DNA of 64,000 nucleotides from Zunongwangia endophytica (GTDB lineage: Bacteria; Bacteroidota; Bacteroidia; Flavobacteriales; Flavobacteriaceae): positions 3,355,501 to 3,419,500 of the forward strand of contig NZ_JAUFPZ010000002.1 in assembly GCF_030409505.1 (NCBI RefSeq), in the 5' to 3' direction. The notes beneath the pieces are model-generated. The model had not been told where the DNA came from, did no database searches, and saw nothing but the letters and a program-made list of their open reading frames with translations. The position numbers and the translations under genes are program-made. This document shows positions 17,573-25,640 of the stretch, one piece after another (position 1 is the first letter of the stretch; every line of letters starts with the position of its first letter).

Positions 17573-17612
17573 AAAAAGGGATAAGCAGTCTAACTGTTGA
17601 TCCCTTTTTATT
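17573..17612 (+). terminator. Terminator after tRNA-Arg
   Basis: AAAAAGGGAT pairs with ATCCCTTTTT across a loop of about 17 bases, just after the tRNA. Confidence 0.75.
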
Positions 17613-17731
17613 TAGGAAGCCAACAGAATTGCGACAGATTAATTCTTAGTAATCATATTTTGCAATTTTTTATTTTAGACAGAGTGCTTGCACATTCTTA
17701 AATTACTTATCTTAATTTCTAAACGCATAGC

Positions 17732-18604
17732 ATGAAGAACATTTTTACATTTTTATTGGTAATAACAGCAAGTCTCTCTTTAAAAGCGCAGGAATTAAAA
17801 GCTTATGCTATTTATAATACGGAAGGAGATTCGGTTTCGTTTCAAAAAATGAACGATAGTTTATCGAATTATGATGTGGTGCTCTTTGGAGAATTTCATG
17901 ATCATCCTGTGGTGCATTGGCTTCAGAAAAAGCTTACTGAAAAATTGTACGCTAAAAACTCTAATCTGGTCTTGGGGGCTGAGATGTTTGAAGCAGATAA
18001 TCAATTGATCTTAGATGAATATCTTCAGGGTAAAATTCCGCAAAACCGCTTTGAGGAAGAAATGCGTTTATGGAATAATTATAAAACCGATTATAAGCCT
18101 TTAATTGAATTTGCCAAAACCAATAATCTGCAATTTGTGGCTACCAATATACCCAGAAGGTATGCGTCGGCAGTTTCAAAATATGGGCTGGATACTTTAA
18201 AAACCTATTCAAAAGAAGCGCAATCCTATTATGCAAAACTTCCTATAAAGGTCGATACAATTACACCAGGTTACGGCGACATGCTAAAAATGATGGGTGG
18301 TCACGGGATGCAAGGTGATGCCATGAAGTTTGTAGGAGCTCAAGCTATTAAAGATGCTACGATGGCTGAAAATATTTTGAAAAATGCACCGCAGGATGGT
18401 GTTTTTCTTCACTATAACGGCGACTATCACAGCAAAAATTTTGGAGGGATTTATTGGTATTTGAAAGAAATGAATGCCAATCTGAAAATTGCAGTTATAA
18501 GTGTAGCGCAGAGTGAAGATGAGATGTTGAGTTTTGATAAAAAGACTGCGGAAACCGGAAACTTCATTATTTATTTTCCAGAAGATTTTACGCGCACCTA
18601 CTAA
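17732..18604 (+). CDS. ChaN-like (DUF399) secreted protein
   Basis: The 290-residue protein has a signal peptide (ends SLKAQ, residues 1-20) and the ChaN/DUF399 motifs. These are GEFHDH (53-58), GAEMFEADNQ near 84-93, and the C-terminal YNGDYHSKNFGG with paired His/Asn. ChaN-type proteins bind haem or have an EreA-like fold and are implicated in iron acquisition; some homologues are esterase-like. Unlike Campylobacter ChaN it shows no lipobox. No haem-uptake genes are adjacent. It is transcribed alone. Confidence 0.8.
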   Translation: MKNIFTFLLVITASLSLKAQELKAYAIYNTEGDSVSFQKMNDSLSNYDVVLFGEFHDHPVVHWLQKKLTEKLYAKNSNLVLGAEMFEADNQLILDEYLQGKIPQNRFEEEMRLWNNYKTDYKPLIEFAKTNNLQFVATNIPRRYASAVSKYGLDTLKTYSKEAQSYYAKLPIKVDTITPGYGDMLKMMGGHGMQGDAMKFVGAQAIKDATMAENILKNAPQDGVFLHYNGDYHSKNFGGIYWYLKEMNANLKIAVISVAQSEDEMLSFDKKTAETGNFIIYFPEDFTRTY

Positions 18605-18691
18605 AAGTGAAAAAATCCTTCTTAAAAAATAGTTGAATTTTTAGCTTTTTGGATTCATTCTTGTTCTGAAAAAAAATCAAGACCTATCGCT

Positions 18692-19078
18692 ATGAATTTT
18701 TTCAAACAACTCTCATTTTTAATTGTAATCGTGATTTCACTAAGCGCCGTTGCTCAGGAAGCAGACTCTGTAGCTATTCTTACTGAAACTCCTAATCGTA
18801 AAGTCATTCAAAAAGATTATTTAACGATTGTTTATAAACCGTATGGCTTAAAAACCAATATGGCTTATGTTTCTATAAACGGAGAAGATTATCAAAAAAT
18901 TAAAAATAAGAGATCAAAAATCTCTAATCTATATGATTATAACGGGTTAATAAGACTTTTGAAAAAGTATAATGCTGAAGGCTGGGAGCTTGTATGTAAA
19001 CAATTTGATTTTGAAGAGCAAGGTGATGATCATCTATTTATAATGATGACTAGAGAAAATGAAGAGGGAAAAAACTAA
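18692..19078 (+). CDS. Small exported protein, DUF4177-like
   Basis: A signal peptide (about 1-22, ending SAVAQ) is followed by a 106-residue mature part. The segment LIRLLKKYNAEGWELVCKQF resembles the DUF4177 pattern, in which a helix precedes GWELV and a beta hairpin. The function is unknown. It follows the ChaN-like gene by 87 bases and may share its transcript. Confidence 0.65.
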   Translation: MNFFKQLSFLIVIVISLSAVAQEADSVAILTETPNRKVIQKDYLTIVYKPYGLKTNMAYVSINGEDYQKIKNKRSKISNLYDYNGLIRLLKKYNAEGWELVCKQFDFEEQGDDHLFIMMTRENEEGKN

Positions 19079-19118
19079 TAAAAATTAATTGCTTAAGATT
19101 AAGTGAAATAACAAGGTG

Positions 19119-19153
19119 TTAACAATTTAGAAGGTGTTCAATTTATATTTTTG
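19119..19153 (+). promoter_or_regulatory. Promoter of the SYLF remnant
   Basis: TTAACA (19119-19124), a 21-base spacer and TATTTTTG (19146-19153) give an exact -7 box. Spacing is identical to the promoter at 19350. Confidence 0.5.
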
Positions 19154-19269
19154 AACTGCTGTTTGTCTAAAGTAAAAAAATTACTCGGAGTCAATTTTAA
19201 ATTGATGATCTGAGATCAAATTTCTGAATATAGAGATTTGAAATTCATTTTAAGTGAGAGAGAGTGAGA

Positions 19270-19305
19270 AAAAGGTCGTCTAACATGTGTTGACGGCCTT
19301 TTCTT
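19270..19305 (+). terminator. Terminator of the SYLF remnant
   Basis: AAAAGGTCGTC pairs imperfectly with GACGGCCTTTT, and TTCTTATTTT follows. It is related to the terminator of the intact SYLF gene at 19983. Confidence 0.7.
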
Positions 19306-19349
19306 ATTTTTGACGCTAAGTATTTAAAATTAAGTGAAATAACAGCTTA

Positions 19350-19384
19350 TTAACAAGTCCTCTAATCGCCTATTTTTAATTTTG
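19350..19384 (+). promoter_or_regulatory. Promoter of the SYLF gene
   Basis: TTAACA (19350-19355), a 21-base spacer and TAATTTTG (19377-19384) form the promoter. The conserved block ATTAAGTGAAATAACA lies just upstream (19329-19344). It is shared only with the remnant copy and may be a regulator site or simply part of the duplication. Confidence 0.55.
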
Positions 19385-19407
19385 AATAAATCAAAAAAAG
19401 AGAAATT

Positions 19408-19959
19408 ATGAAGAGGAAAATAAAATTAAATCTAAGCTTAATTCTTGCGACTTTCTTTATGGTAAGTGCCTTCAATTTAAATGCTCAAACCGATAAGCAA
19501 AAAGAATTAATAAATGATGCGAAAGAATCTAAAGCAGCGTTTATCACAAAAAAACCAGAAATGGCTGCTTTGTTCGAGAAAGCTGCCGGTTATGTAATAT
19601 TTCCTAACGTAGGGGAAGGAGCTTACATTCTAGGAGGAGCTGCCGGAAACGGAGTTCTTTTTGAAGGCGGACAGGTAGAAGGTTTTTCAGAATTAAGACA
19701 ATTGGATATTGGTTTGCAAATAGGTGGACAAGCCTATAGACAGGTTATTTTATTCGAAACCGAATCTGAACTGAATAAATTTAAGGAAGGAAAATATAAG
19801 CTTTCAGGAAAAGCCTCTGCAGTGATTATCGAAGAAGGAAAAGCAAAAAGTGTAAGTTTTGACGATGGTCGTGCCATTGTAACGATGCCTAAAGCTGGTG
19901 CAATGATCGATATTGCTGTTGGTGGACAAAAATTTGAATATAGAGATTTGAATGACTAA
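19408..19959 (+). CDS. SYLF (YSC84) lipid-binding-domain protein, exported
   Basis: The 183-residue protein has a signal peptide (about 1-26, ending NLNAQ). A SYLF domain follows, with the pattern KAAGYVIFPNVGEGAYILGG around residues 53-72, then GVLFEGGQVEGFSELRQLDIG and repeated Gly/beta segments. SYLF domains bind phosphoinositides in eukaryotes; in bacteria they are common exported proteins of unknown role. It has its own promoter and terminator, and a decayed copy of the whole unit lies directly upstream. Confidence 0.85.
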   Translation: MKRKIKLNLSLILATFFMVSAFNLNAQTDKQKELINDAKESKAAFITKKPEMAALFEKAAGYVIFPNVGEGAYILGGAAGNGVLFEGGQVEGFSELRQLDIGLQIGGQAYRQVILFETESELNKFKEGKYKLSGKASAVIIEEGKAKSVSFDDGRAIVTMPKAGAMIDIAVGGQKFEYRDLND

Positions 19960-19982
19960 TTGCATTCAATAAATCAACAATT

Positions 19983-20019
19983 AAAGGTCGGTAATAACTA
20001 TTATCGGCCTTTTTTTATA
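19983..20019 (+). terminator. Terminator of the SYLF gene
   Basis: AAAGGTCG.GTAATAA pairs with TTAT.CGGCCTTT and is followed by a T run. The HAD gene starts 11 bases further on. Confidence 0.75.
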
Positions 20020-20029
20020 AAATAAAATT

Positions 20030-20689
20030 ATGAAGATAAAAGCACTAATTTTTGATGTTAACGAGACTTTATTGAACATGCAAAAGCTAAGCGATGCGGT
20101 TAACGAAGTATTGGATAATAAATTAGCATTTCAGGTTTGGTTTGGGAAATTATTACATTATTCTTTGGTTGAAAATGATACCGACAGTCACAATGATTTT
20201 TCTGAAATAGGAAAAGCTGTATTTAAAATGACGGCAGACTTCTTCGGAAAAAAACTTACTGAAGATCAAATAAATTCAACATTAAGTTTGGTGAAAAAGT
20301 TACCTACTTATGAAGATGTTTCCATTGGACTTCAGAAATTGAAGGATCAGGATCTAAAATTGATTGCGCTTACCAATGGCAACAGAGAAACTTTGGATGC
20401 ACAATTAAGTTTTGCTGAAATTGATACCTATTTTGATGCTGTATATTCAGTTGATGAGGTTGGGAAGTTTAAACCGAACAAAATAGCCTATCAAAAGGTA
20501 GTGGACAATTTGGATCTTCTAGCAGAAGAAACTTTGATGGTCGCAGCACACGGTTGGGATATCTCCGGAGCCAAAAATGCAGGCTTAAAAACGGCTTTTA
20601 TCGAAAGAGAAGGTAAAAGTGAATATCCTTTGGCGCAACCTGCAGATCTTAGCGCTAAGAATATAAACGAGTTGGTAGAGAAGTTGTAG
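20030..20689 (+). CDS. HAD-family hydrolase, haloacid dehalogenase type II-like
   Basis: The 219-residue cytoplasmic protein has motif I FDVNETLL with nucleophile Asp9; the second Asp of phosphatases is replaced by Asn11, as in the haloacid dehalogenase type II branch. Motif II is ALTNGN, motif III lies around KPNKIAYQK, and the final VAAHGWDISGAKNAGL holds the acidic pair. It could be a 2-haloacid dehalogenase or a phosphatase-like enzyme; the substrate is unknown. It sits immediately after the SYLF terminator. Confidence 0.83.
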   Translation: MKIKALIFDVNETLLNMQKLSDAVNEVLDNKLAFQVWFGKLLHYSLVENDTDSHNDFSEIGKAVFKMTADFFGKKLTEDQINSTLSLVKKLPTYEDVSIGLQKLKDQDLKLIALTNGNRETLDAQLSFAEIDTYFDAVYSVDEVGKFKPNKIAYQKVVDNLDLLAEETLMVAAHGWDISGAKNAGLKTAFIEREGKSEYPLAQPADLSAKNINELVEKL

Positions 20690-20704
20690 TGACATTAAAA
20701 AAAC

Positions 20705-20741
20705 AAAGCCTGAAATTAGCTAATTTCAGGCTTTGTTTTCT
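20705..20741 (+). terminator. Bidirectional terminator between converging genes
   Basis: AAAGCCTGAAATTA pairs with TAATTTCAGGCTTT (14-bp stem). It ends both the HAD gene and the converging thioredoxin-like gene. Confidence 0.85.
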
Positions 20742-21330
20742 AGTATTTTAAAGAATTCAGTATATCCAAAAATTCTTTTTGTACAGTATGTGTTTTGTCT
20801 TTAGCATACCAGGTATGTAGCTCTCTTTCAAAATCCTCGAAATCTCTTCCATTGGGATTTTCTTTCCAGTCCATTACCAATTCCTGAGCAGGCTCCGGGC
20901 GCGGTCCCCAAGTAAATAATTCTACACCTTCTTCAGAAAAAGCAACGAGCTTAGGGATAGATTTACTTCCGTTAGTATGATATTTTTCGATTAATTCAGG
21001 ATTCTTATCTCTTAGAATAACCCTAAGATCAATTTTATCTCCAGCAGATGCAATTTCACCTATAACGGGTAAATTTTGAGCGCTATCGCCACACCATGCT
21101 TCAGTAATAACATACCAAACTTGTTTTTTCTTAAGCTCGGTAACCAGATTCTCTAATTCAGGAATTAATTTTGTCGTCTTATTTAGACGCTTCATTCGGC
21201 TTGCATTAAGCTCGGTAAATTTCACTAAACTTTCGGTTTGCTTGTCTCCCGAAGTTTGTTTGTTGTTTACCAGTTGAAGTGTCCATTCGTAAAATTCGAT
21301 ATAGCTAAATACCGGTTTATTTACAGTCAT
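20740..21330 (-). CDS. Thioredoxin-fold protein with a single active-site cysteine
   Basis: The 196-residue protein has a thioredoxin-like motif TEAWCGDSAQNLP with Cys80; the second cysteine is replaced (WCGDS), and this is the only cysteine in the protein. A CxxS site usually favours mixed-disulfide or isomerase-like chemistry rather than dithiol reduction. The family (thioredoxin_9 type) is common in Bacteroidota. There is no signal peptide, so it is cytoplasmic. It begins 13 bases after the large outer-membrane protein gene and is likely co-transcribed with it. Confidence 0.82.
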   Translation of the reverse strand: MTVNKPVFSYIEFYEWTLQLVNNKQTSGDKQTESLVKFTELNASRMKRLNKTTKLIPELENLVTELKKKQVWYVITEAWCGDSAQNLPVIGEIASAGDKIDLRVILRDKNPELIEKYHTNGSKSIPKLVAFSEEGVELFTWGPRPEPAQELVMDWKENPNGRDFEDFERELHTWYAKDKTHTVQKEFLDILNSLKY

Positions 21331-21343
21331 TTGTTTAATTTTT

Positions 21344-24300
21344 TTAGAAGTTGAATCCTAGTGTAAACATCACTCTGTTCCCGTCTTCACTATGATAGAG
21401 CCCTAAATTTCCAGACAAGGCGTTAAACCCATTAATAAATATAGAACCACCAAAATCGTTATGCCATTTTTCAGAATTATCATCTTCTTCCCAAACACGA
21501 CCATAATCAAATCCTAAAGTGAATCCCATACGAACAGGGACAAAATTGGTTCTGAATTTTGTAATTCCTACTCTTAAATCGGTGCTTTGATATAAAGAAG
21601 TTTTACCGTTAAAACGTTCGTTTCTATAACCTCTTAAGCTACGATTACCTCCTAAAGTTGCGGCGTGATAAAATTCGTAGTTATCACCAAAAATCATGTT
21701 ACTTCCTATTTTTGTTGCAAGTACAGCCAATCCACTTTCGTGAAGAGGATAATCGGTAGAAACAGAAGGCTTTAAGTAAATAAATTCGTTATCAAATTCA
21801 TCAATATTCGTTTTGTATCCTGTTGCAATATCAAATTGGAAACCTCTTCTTATAAAAGAAAGCTCATTTCCTTTATTTTTATATTGAAAAGATACTTCTC
21901 CACCGGCATAGATCTGGCTCTCAAAAACATCGTCGTTGCTGTCGAAAAACGCACCGGTTGCTTCGTCGGCTTTATAGTCTACTTTATTAGATTCGATTAA
22001 TGGTTTGATGGTAAAGTTGATTCCAGATCCATCTCTATAAATTAGAGAAGGAGCAAAACTCCACTGTGCAATTCCTATTCGGTTGTAATCTCTATCAACA
22101 GCATCATCGTCGTAGCCAGTATCGTTACCGGTACCAAAATAGTTAATTGCGTAATTAGGACTGGTAATTCTAGCTTCGATACCAAAATTCCAATTATGGA
22201 AAATATGCGCAAATTCTCCCGCGTAATTAAATTCGAAACCAGATGTTGCTGCATAATATGCACCTTCAAACTGATGTTGCGATTCAAAAGGATTATTAGC
22301 AAGACCAAAAGTAGTGTACGTATCTCTAACACCTACTTTAAAACCTGCATCTGGATCCCATCCTACGCTTGGTAGAATAACGTTTGTGCTGTATTTTCTT
22401 TTTTCAGGACTGTAATTATTGATATCATAATCGTCTACCAGCCATTTGTTGCTGCTTCCTTTTACGGTATTCTTTTTATTCTTGTAATCGTAAAGCTTAG
22501 CATTACGAGTATTTTCAAAATCGTAAGTGTCATTGTTCTCGCCACCTATAATTTTTAATTTTATATAATGATCTCCATCGCCTACAATCTTAAAATCATC
22601 TTTGCTGTCTAAACCGTACAACCAAATCTCTTTAGTGATTTTTTTATCGTATGTACTCTCAAAAACAATTTCATCTTCAGTTTCAATAGAAATAGTTGTT
22701 TTTCCATCTGGCTTTCTGGTAATAAGAAATTTGTCTTTTTCTTCAGTTCCTGTAACTACCTGGAAACGATATAAAAACTCATAATAACGTCGAGCAGTTC
22801 CCATAAGATCGTCTCTTCGCTCTTTAGTAGCTCTAATGATATCGTCTATAGATTCATCTTGTACTTCTTTAGGAAGGATTTTAAAAGAATCTTCAATTAC
22901 CTGATCTGTAAGTTGATTTTGGATATATTTAACCTGATCTTGCCAGTCTTCCCAAGTAAGTGTTTTTATGAATGCCTGGTCTAGTGGATACCCATCAAAA
23001 TTAAGCCATTTTACATTTTTCACTCCTTTTTCATAATCCTGCATTTTTCTGAAATCTACAATAGCTAAACTAAAAAGTTTGATAAGTGGCCCATCATAGC
23101 GAGGAAATGCCTGGTCGCGGTCACGACGAATAGGCTCGTAAAGTTTAGTGCCGTCTTCCTGCTCAAATTCAGAGAAACGCCATTGATCAAAGTGACGATC
23201 CCAGTCACCAATTAGCATATCTACCAAACGAGCTTTAAGAAATTGATTTTGATCTATTTGATATTCTTTAGAATCTTTCATGTCTAACAACAAATCTGTA
23301 GTAGACACAATATCGTCTGGACTTCCAAATTTGCTATTATCTTTATTTTCATCACCGGCATGAACTTCCAGCATGTATAGCTTATCACCGTAAGCTTTAT
23401 TAAAAATGTTTAGATTTTTTTGCTTCGGTAAATAGTAAATTTCAGGTTCAGCATTGTAGATATTCAAAGTATCAAACATCGGATTCAATGCGAACGGGGC
23501 GTAAGGATGCGCTGTTGTATAAAAATCCTGTACCAGTTTTTCGGCTACAGTGTTTTCCATGTAATCTTCTACGTAATGATTCTTTATGGCAGATTGGATA
23601 AATCTTAAAGCACTTTTACGTAGTTCTCTTAAAGTAAATTCGTGATCGTTATCATCTTTAATTCTGATTGATCTTGATTGGTGACCACCACCTTCAGAAA
23701 TCGCTACAGGATTTCCCGGTAAAGTATCCAATCTTAAAACCTTAGCATCGATTTCTTTGCTGTAGACATCACGATAGTGTTTTCCCCAAAAGAAACTGTA
23801 AAAACCACTTTTCTTAGTTTCATCTTCTGTATAAATAGAAGACTTTATCGTAGAAGGATAATCGCTTAAATCATGGTAAGAAACTTCGTCTAAAGTCGTT
23901 TGCTGGCGTTTAATAATCGTGCTAAACAATTTTTTAGTGTTACCACCTTCAACCGAGTAAAATTCTACTTCAGAGCTTCTATCGTCATAAACAGTAAGTC
24001 TGGCAAAACCATGATCACTAGAAGCGAATTGTCCTTCATCCTCATCAGCTTTAGCCTTTTTCGTTTTCTTACCTCCGGTTCCACTTATAATTTGTGGAAT
24101 TCCGTCGTCAGATAAAAATTGAAGATTCTGGTCACTTCCTGACACAAAAATAACATCTGGGAACATATTAGAAAGTGTTTCTATCGTTCCTCTAAGTCTT
24201 TTACGTTGTTGGCTATAAAAATCTTCTTTGTTGAAACCTCCTGTTTTTTGAAGAACATTCAGTTTTGTATTACTTAATATTGGATGATGTATCGCAACAA

Positions 24301-24952
24301 TTAAGGTCTTGTTTTGCTCATCCTTAAGGTCATCTTTAAATTTAGTGAAGAATTCTTCTCTAGTTTTAAGTTCACAATCATTATTGATGTATAAATGATC
24401 ATCCCAATCCTCTAAAAACCACTGAGAATCGACCATTAAAAACTCAATATTATCGGTGTCTAAATCCTCGAGTTCTCTTACACATCCATCGTTAGGCCAA
24501 AATTCGGCTTTACTATTATCCTGTAAAAACGACTCCATATCGTCGATGTTCTCGTGCCCGTTTTTATTCCACTCGTTTTTACCGGGAGTATAAATTACTC
24601 TACCGTTAAAGTTTTCCAATGGTTCCATCAGGTTTTTTCGCAACAGCTCCTTTACTTTTGCTCTGTCTTTTTTCTTAGGTGGAAAACCAGTTTTAGGTGT
24701 AATATTTCCTAAAGCGACAAAAGTTGCTTTTTCATCTTGTTGGGACATTTTATTAATTGCTGAAAGGACCTGTGCGGTGTAGTCACTTTCGTCGACACCT
24801 GTATTTCCTGTTAAATAAAATGTTTGGGAAACTTTTCTTTCTGAATTTTGAGCATAAGAATGATTAATTCCTGTACCTAATATCAGCAGAAAAAGAAGTG
24901 AAAATTTGTTTAAATTGAAGTAGGGATGCTGTAGTATATATTCTTTTACCAT
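21344..24952 (-). CDS. Outer-membrane protein: degenerate metallophosphoesterase, kinase-like middle, surface-antigen barrel
   Basis: The 1202-residue protein starts at the ATG at 24952; the TTG two codons earlier is less likely. A signal peptide ends at HSYAQ (about residue 35). Residues about 40-345 follow the calcineurin-like phosphoesterase layout, but the metal ligands are replaced: GNTG for GDxG, LGNI for LGDN, GKNEW for GNHDW and GSDQN for GHxH; only HHP remains. Residues about 415-625 hold GGGHQSRSIRI, then GDWDRHFDQW and DRDQAF, an arrangement like HipA/Fam20-type kinases. The last 350 residues are a Bac_surface_Ag (Omp85-like) beta-barrel ending in GFNF. It is followed by the thioredoxin-like gene. 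Confidence 0.85.
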   Translation of the reverse strand: MVKEYILQHPYFNLNKFSLLFLLILGTGINHSYAQNSERKVSQTFYLTGNTGVDESDYTAQVLSAINKMSQQDEKATFVALGNITPKTGFPPKKKDRAKVKELLRKNLMEPLENFNGRVIYTPGKNEWNKNGHENIDDMESFLQDNSKAEFWPNDGCVRELEDLDTDNIEFLMVDSQWFLEDWDDHLYINNDCELKTREEFFTKFKDDLKDEQNKTLIVAIHHPILSNTKLNVLQKTGGFNKEDFYSQQRKRLRGTIETLSNMFPDVIFVSGSDQNLQFLSDDGIPQIISGTGGKKTKKAKADEDEGQFASSDHGFARLTVYDDRSSEVEFYSVEGGNTKKLFSTIIKRQQTTLDEVSYHDLSDYPSTIKSSIYTEDETKKSGFYSFFWGKHYRDVYSKEIDAKVLRLDTLPGNPVAISEGGGHQSRSIRIKDDNDHEFTLRELRKSALRFIQSAIKNHYVEDYMENTVAEKLVQDFYTTAHPYAPFALNPMFDTLNIYNAEPEIYYLPKQKNLNIFNKAYGDKLYMLEVHAGDENKDNSKFGSPDDIVSTTDLLLDMKDSKEYQIDQNQFLKARLVDMLIGDWDRHFDQWRFSEFEQEDGTKLYEPIRRDRDQAFPRYDGPLIKLFSLAIVDFRKMQDYEKGVKNVKWLNFDGYPLDQAFIKTLTWEDWQDQVKYIQNQLTDQVIEDSFKILPKEVQDESIDDIIRATKERRDDLMGTARRYYEFLYRFQVVTGTEEKDKFLITRKPDGKTTISIETEDEIVFESTYDKKITKEIWLYGLDSKDDFKIVGDGDHYIKLKIIGGENNDTYDFENTRNAKLYDYKNKKNTVKGSSNKWLVDDYDINNYSPEKRKYSTNVILPSVGWDPDAGFKVGVRDTYTTFGLANNPFESQHQFEGAYYAATSGFEFNYAGEFAHIFHNWNFGIEARITSPNYAINYFGTGNDTGYDDDAVDRDYNRIGIAQWSFAPSLIYRDGSGINFTIKPLIESNKVDYKADEATGAFFDSNDDVFESQIYAGGEVSFQYKNKGNELSFIRRGFQFDIATGYKTNIDEFDNEFIYLKPSVSTDYPLHESGLAVLATKIGSNMIFGDNYEFYHAATLGGNRSLRGYRNERFNGKTSLYQSTDLRVGITKFRTNFVPVRMGFTLGFDYGRVWEEDDNSEKWHNDFGGSIFINGFNALSGNLGLYHSEDGNRVMFTLGFNF

Positions 24953-25109
24953 ATACAAATCTGTAGTTTTGAAGACGTGATTGCGCTCTAATTAGCGCGT
25001 GAAATTTCAAAAAAAATCGCAGACGAGACTAATTTTTAACTATCTATAACATTTCAAGTTCTGTAAGCTAAAAAGTTTTCTTAAAAAAGTGCGTTATGTA
25101 AGGTGAAGC

Positions 25110-25559
25110 CTAGTTAAGATTGCGTTTTTCAACAAAGAATTTTTTAAGCAATTGCCCACATTCTTCTTCCATTATTCCATGTATCACTTTAGTTTTTGGA
25201 TGTAACTGAACGCCATATTTTTGATAACCTCGATGCGTATCTTTTGCTCCAAAAACCAATTTAGAAAGCTGGCTCCAATATAAAGCACCTGCACACATCT
25301 GGCAGGGTTCTAAAGTGACATACATGGTGCAATTTCTTAGATACTTACCACCTAAAAAACTAGCGGCAGCCGTAATGGATTGCATTTCGGCGTGAGCGGT
25401 AACATCGTTTAAGGTTTCAGTAAGATTGTGACCTCTGGCGATAATTCGGTTTTTTATTACGACCACTACGCCAACTGGTATTTCTCCTTTTTCAAAAGCA
25501 ATTTCAGCTTCTTCGTAGGCTTTTTTCATAAAGTAATTGTCATCGTATGGTGTAAGCAC
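25110..25559 (-). CDS. tadA: tRNA-specific adenosine deaminase
   Basis: The enzyme converts adenosine to inosine at the wobble position of tRNA-Arg(ACG). Zinc-site motifs are HAEM (catalytic Glu) and PCQMCAG. The conserved N-terminal YDDNYFMKKA, found in flavobacterial homologues, shows that translation begins upstream of the first ATG (25529). I prefer GTG at 25559 (VLTPYDDNYF), giving 149 residues; TTG at 25577 is the alternative. The gene is divergent from dxs with about 80 bases between them. Confidence 0.93.
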   Translation of the reverse strand: MLTPYDDNYFMKKAYEEAEIAFEKGEIPVGVVVVIKNRIIARGHNLTETLNDVTAHAEMQSITAAASFLGGKYLRNCTMYVTLEPCQMCAGALYWSQLSKLVFGAKDTHRGYQKYGVQLHPKTKVIHGIMEEECGQLLKKFFVEKRNLN

Positions 25560-25624
25560 GGCAGTATTTTTCAGCAAGATAAAAAAGGAAGTTATAAATA
25601 TTCAAATTAGTTTCAGGATAAAGC

Positions 25625-25632
25625 TAAATTTG
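25625..25632 (+). promoter_or_regulatory. -7 box just upstream of dxs
   Basis: TAAATTTG is an exact TAnnTTTG match. It would place the transcription start only 0-5 bases before the dxs ATG at 25641, giving a nearly leaderless mRNA. No clear TTG at -33 is visible, so this may be chance. Confidence 0.35.
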
Positions 25633-25640
25633 TGACGATT

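Larger units (their letters stand above)
19093..19310 (+). pseudogene. Decayed, internally deleted copy of the SYLF transcription unit
   Basis: Three parts of the SYLF unit downstream are repeated here in the same order. The promoter block ATTAAGTGAAATAACA (19098-19113; also 19329-19344) is followed by TTAACA, a 21-base spacer and a -7 box in both copies. The 18-mer TGAATATAGAGATTTGAA (19225-19242) is identical to the last codons of the SYLF gene (19935-19952). An AAAGGTCG...CGGCCTTTT terminator follows in both copies. The coding middle is missing and no open frame remains. The intact promoter and terminator could still give a short RNA. Confidence 0.6.
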
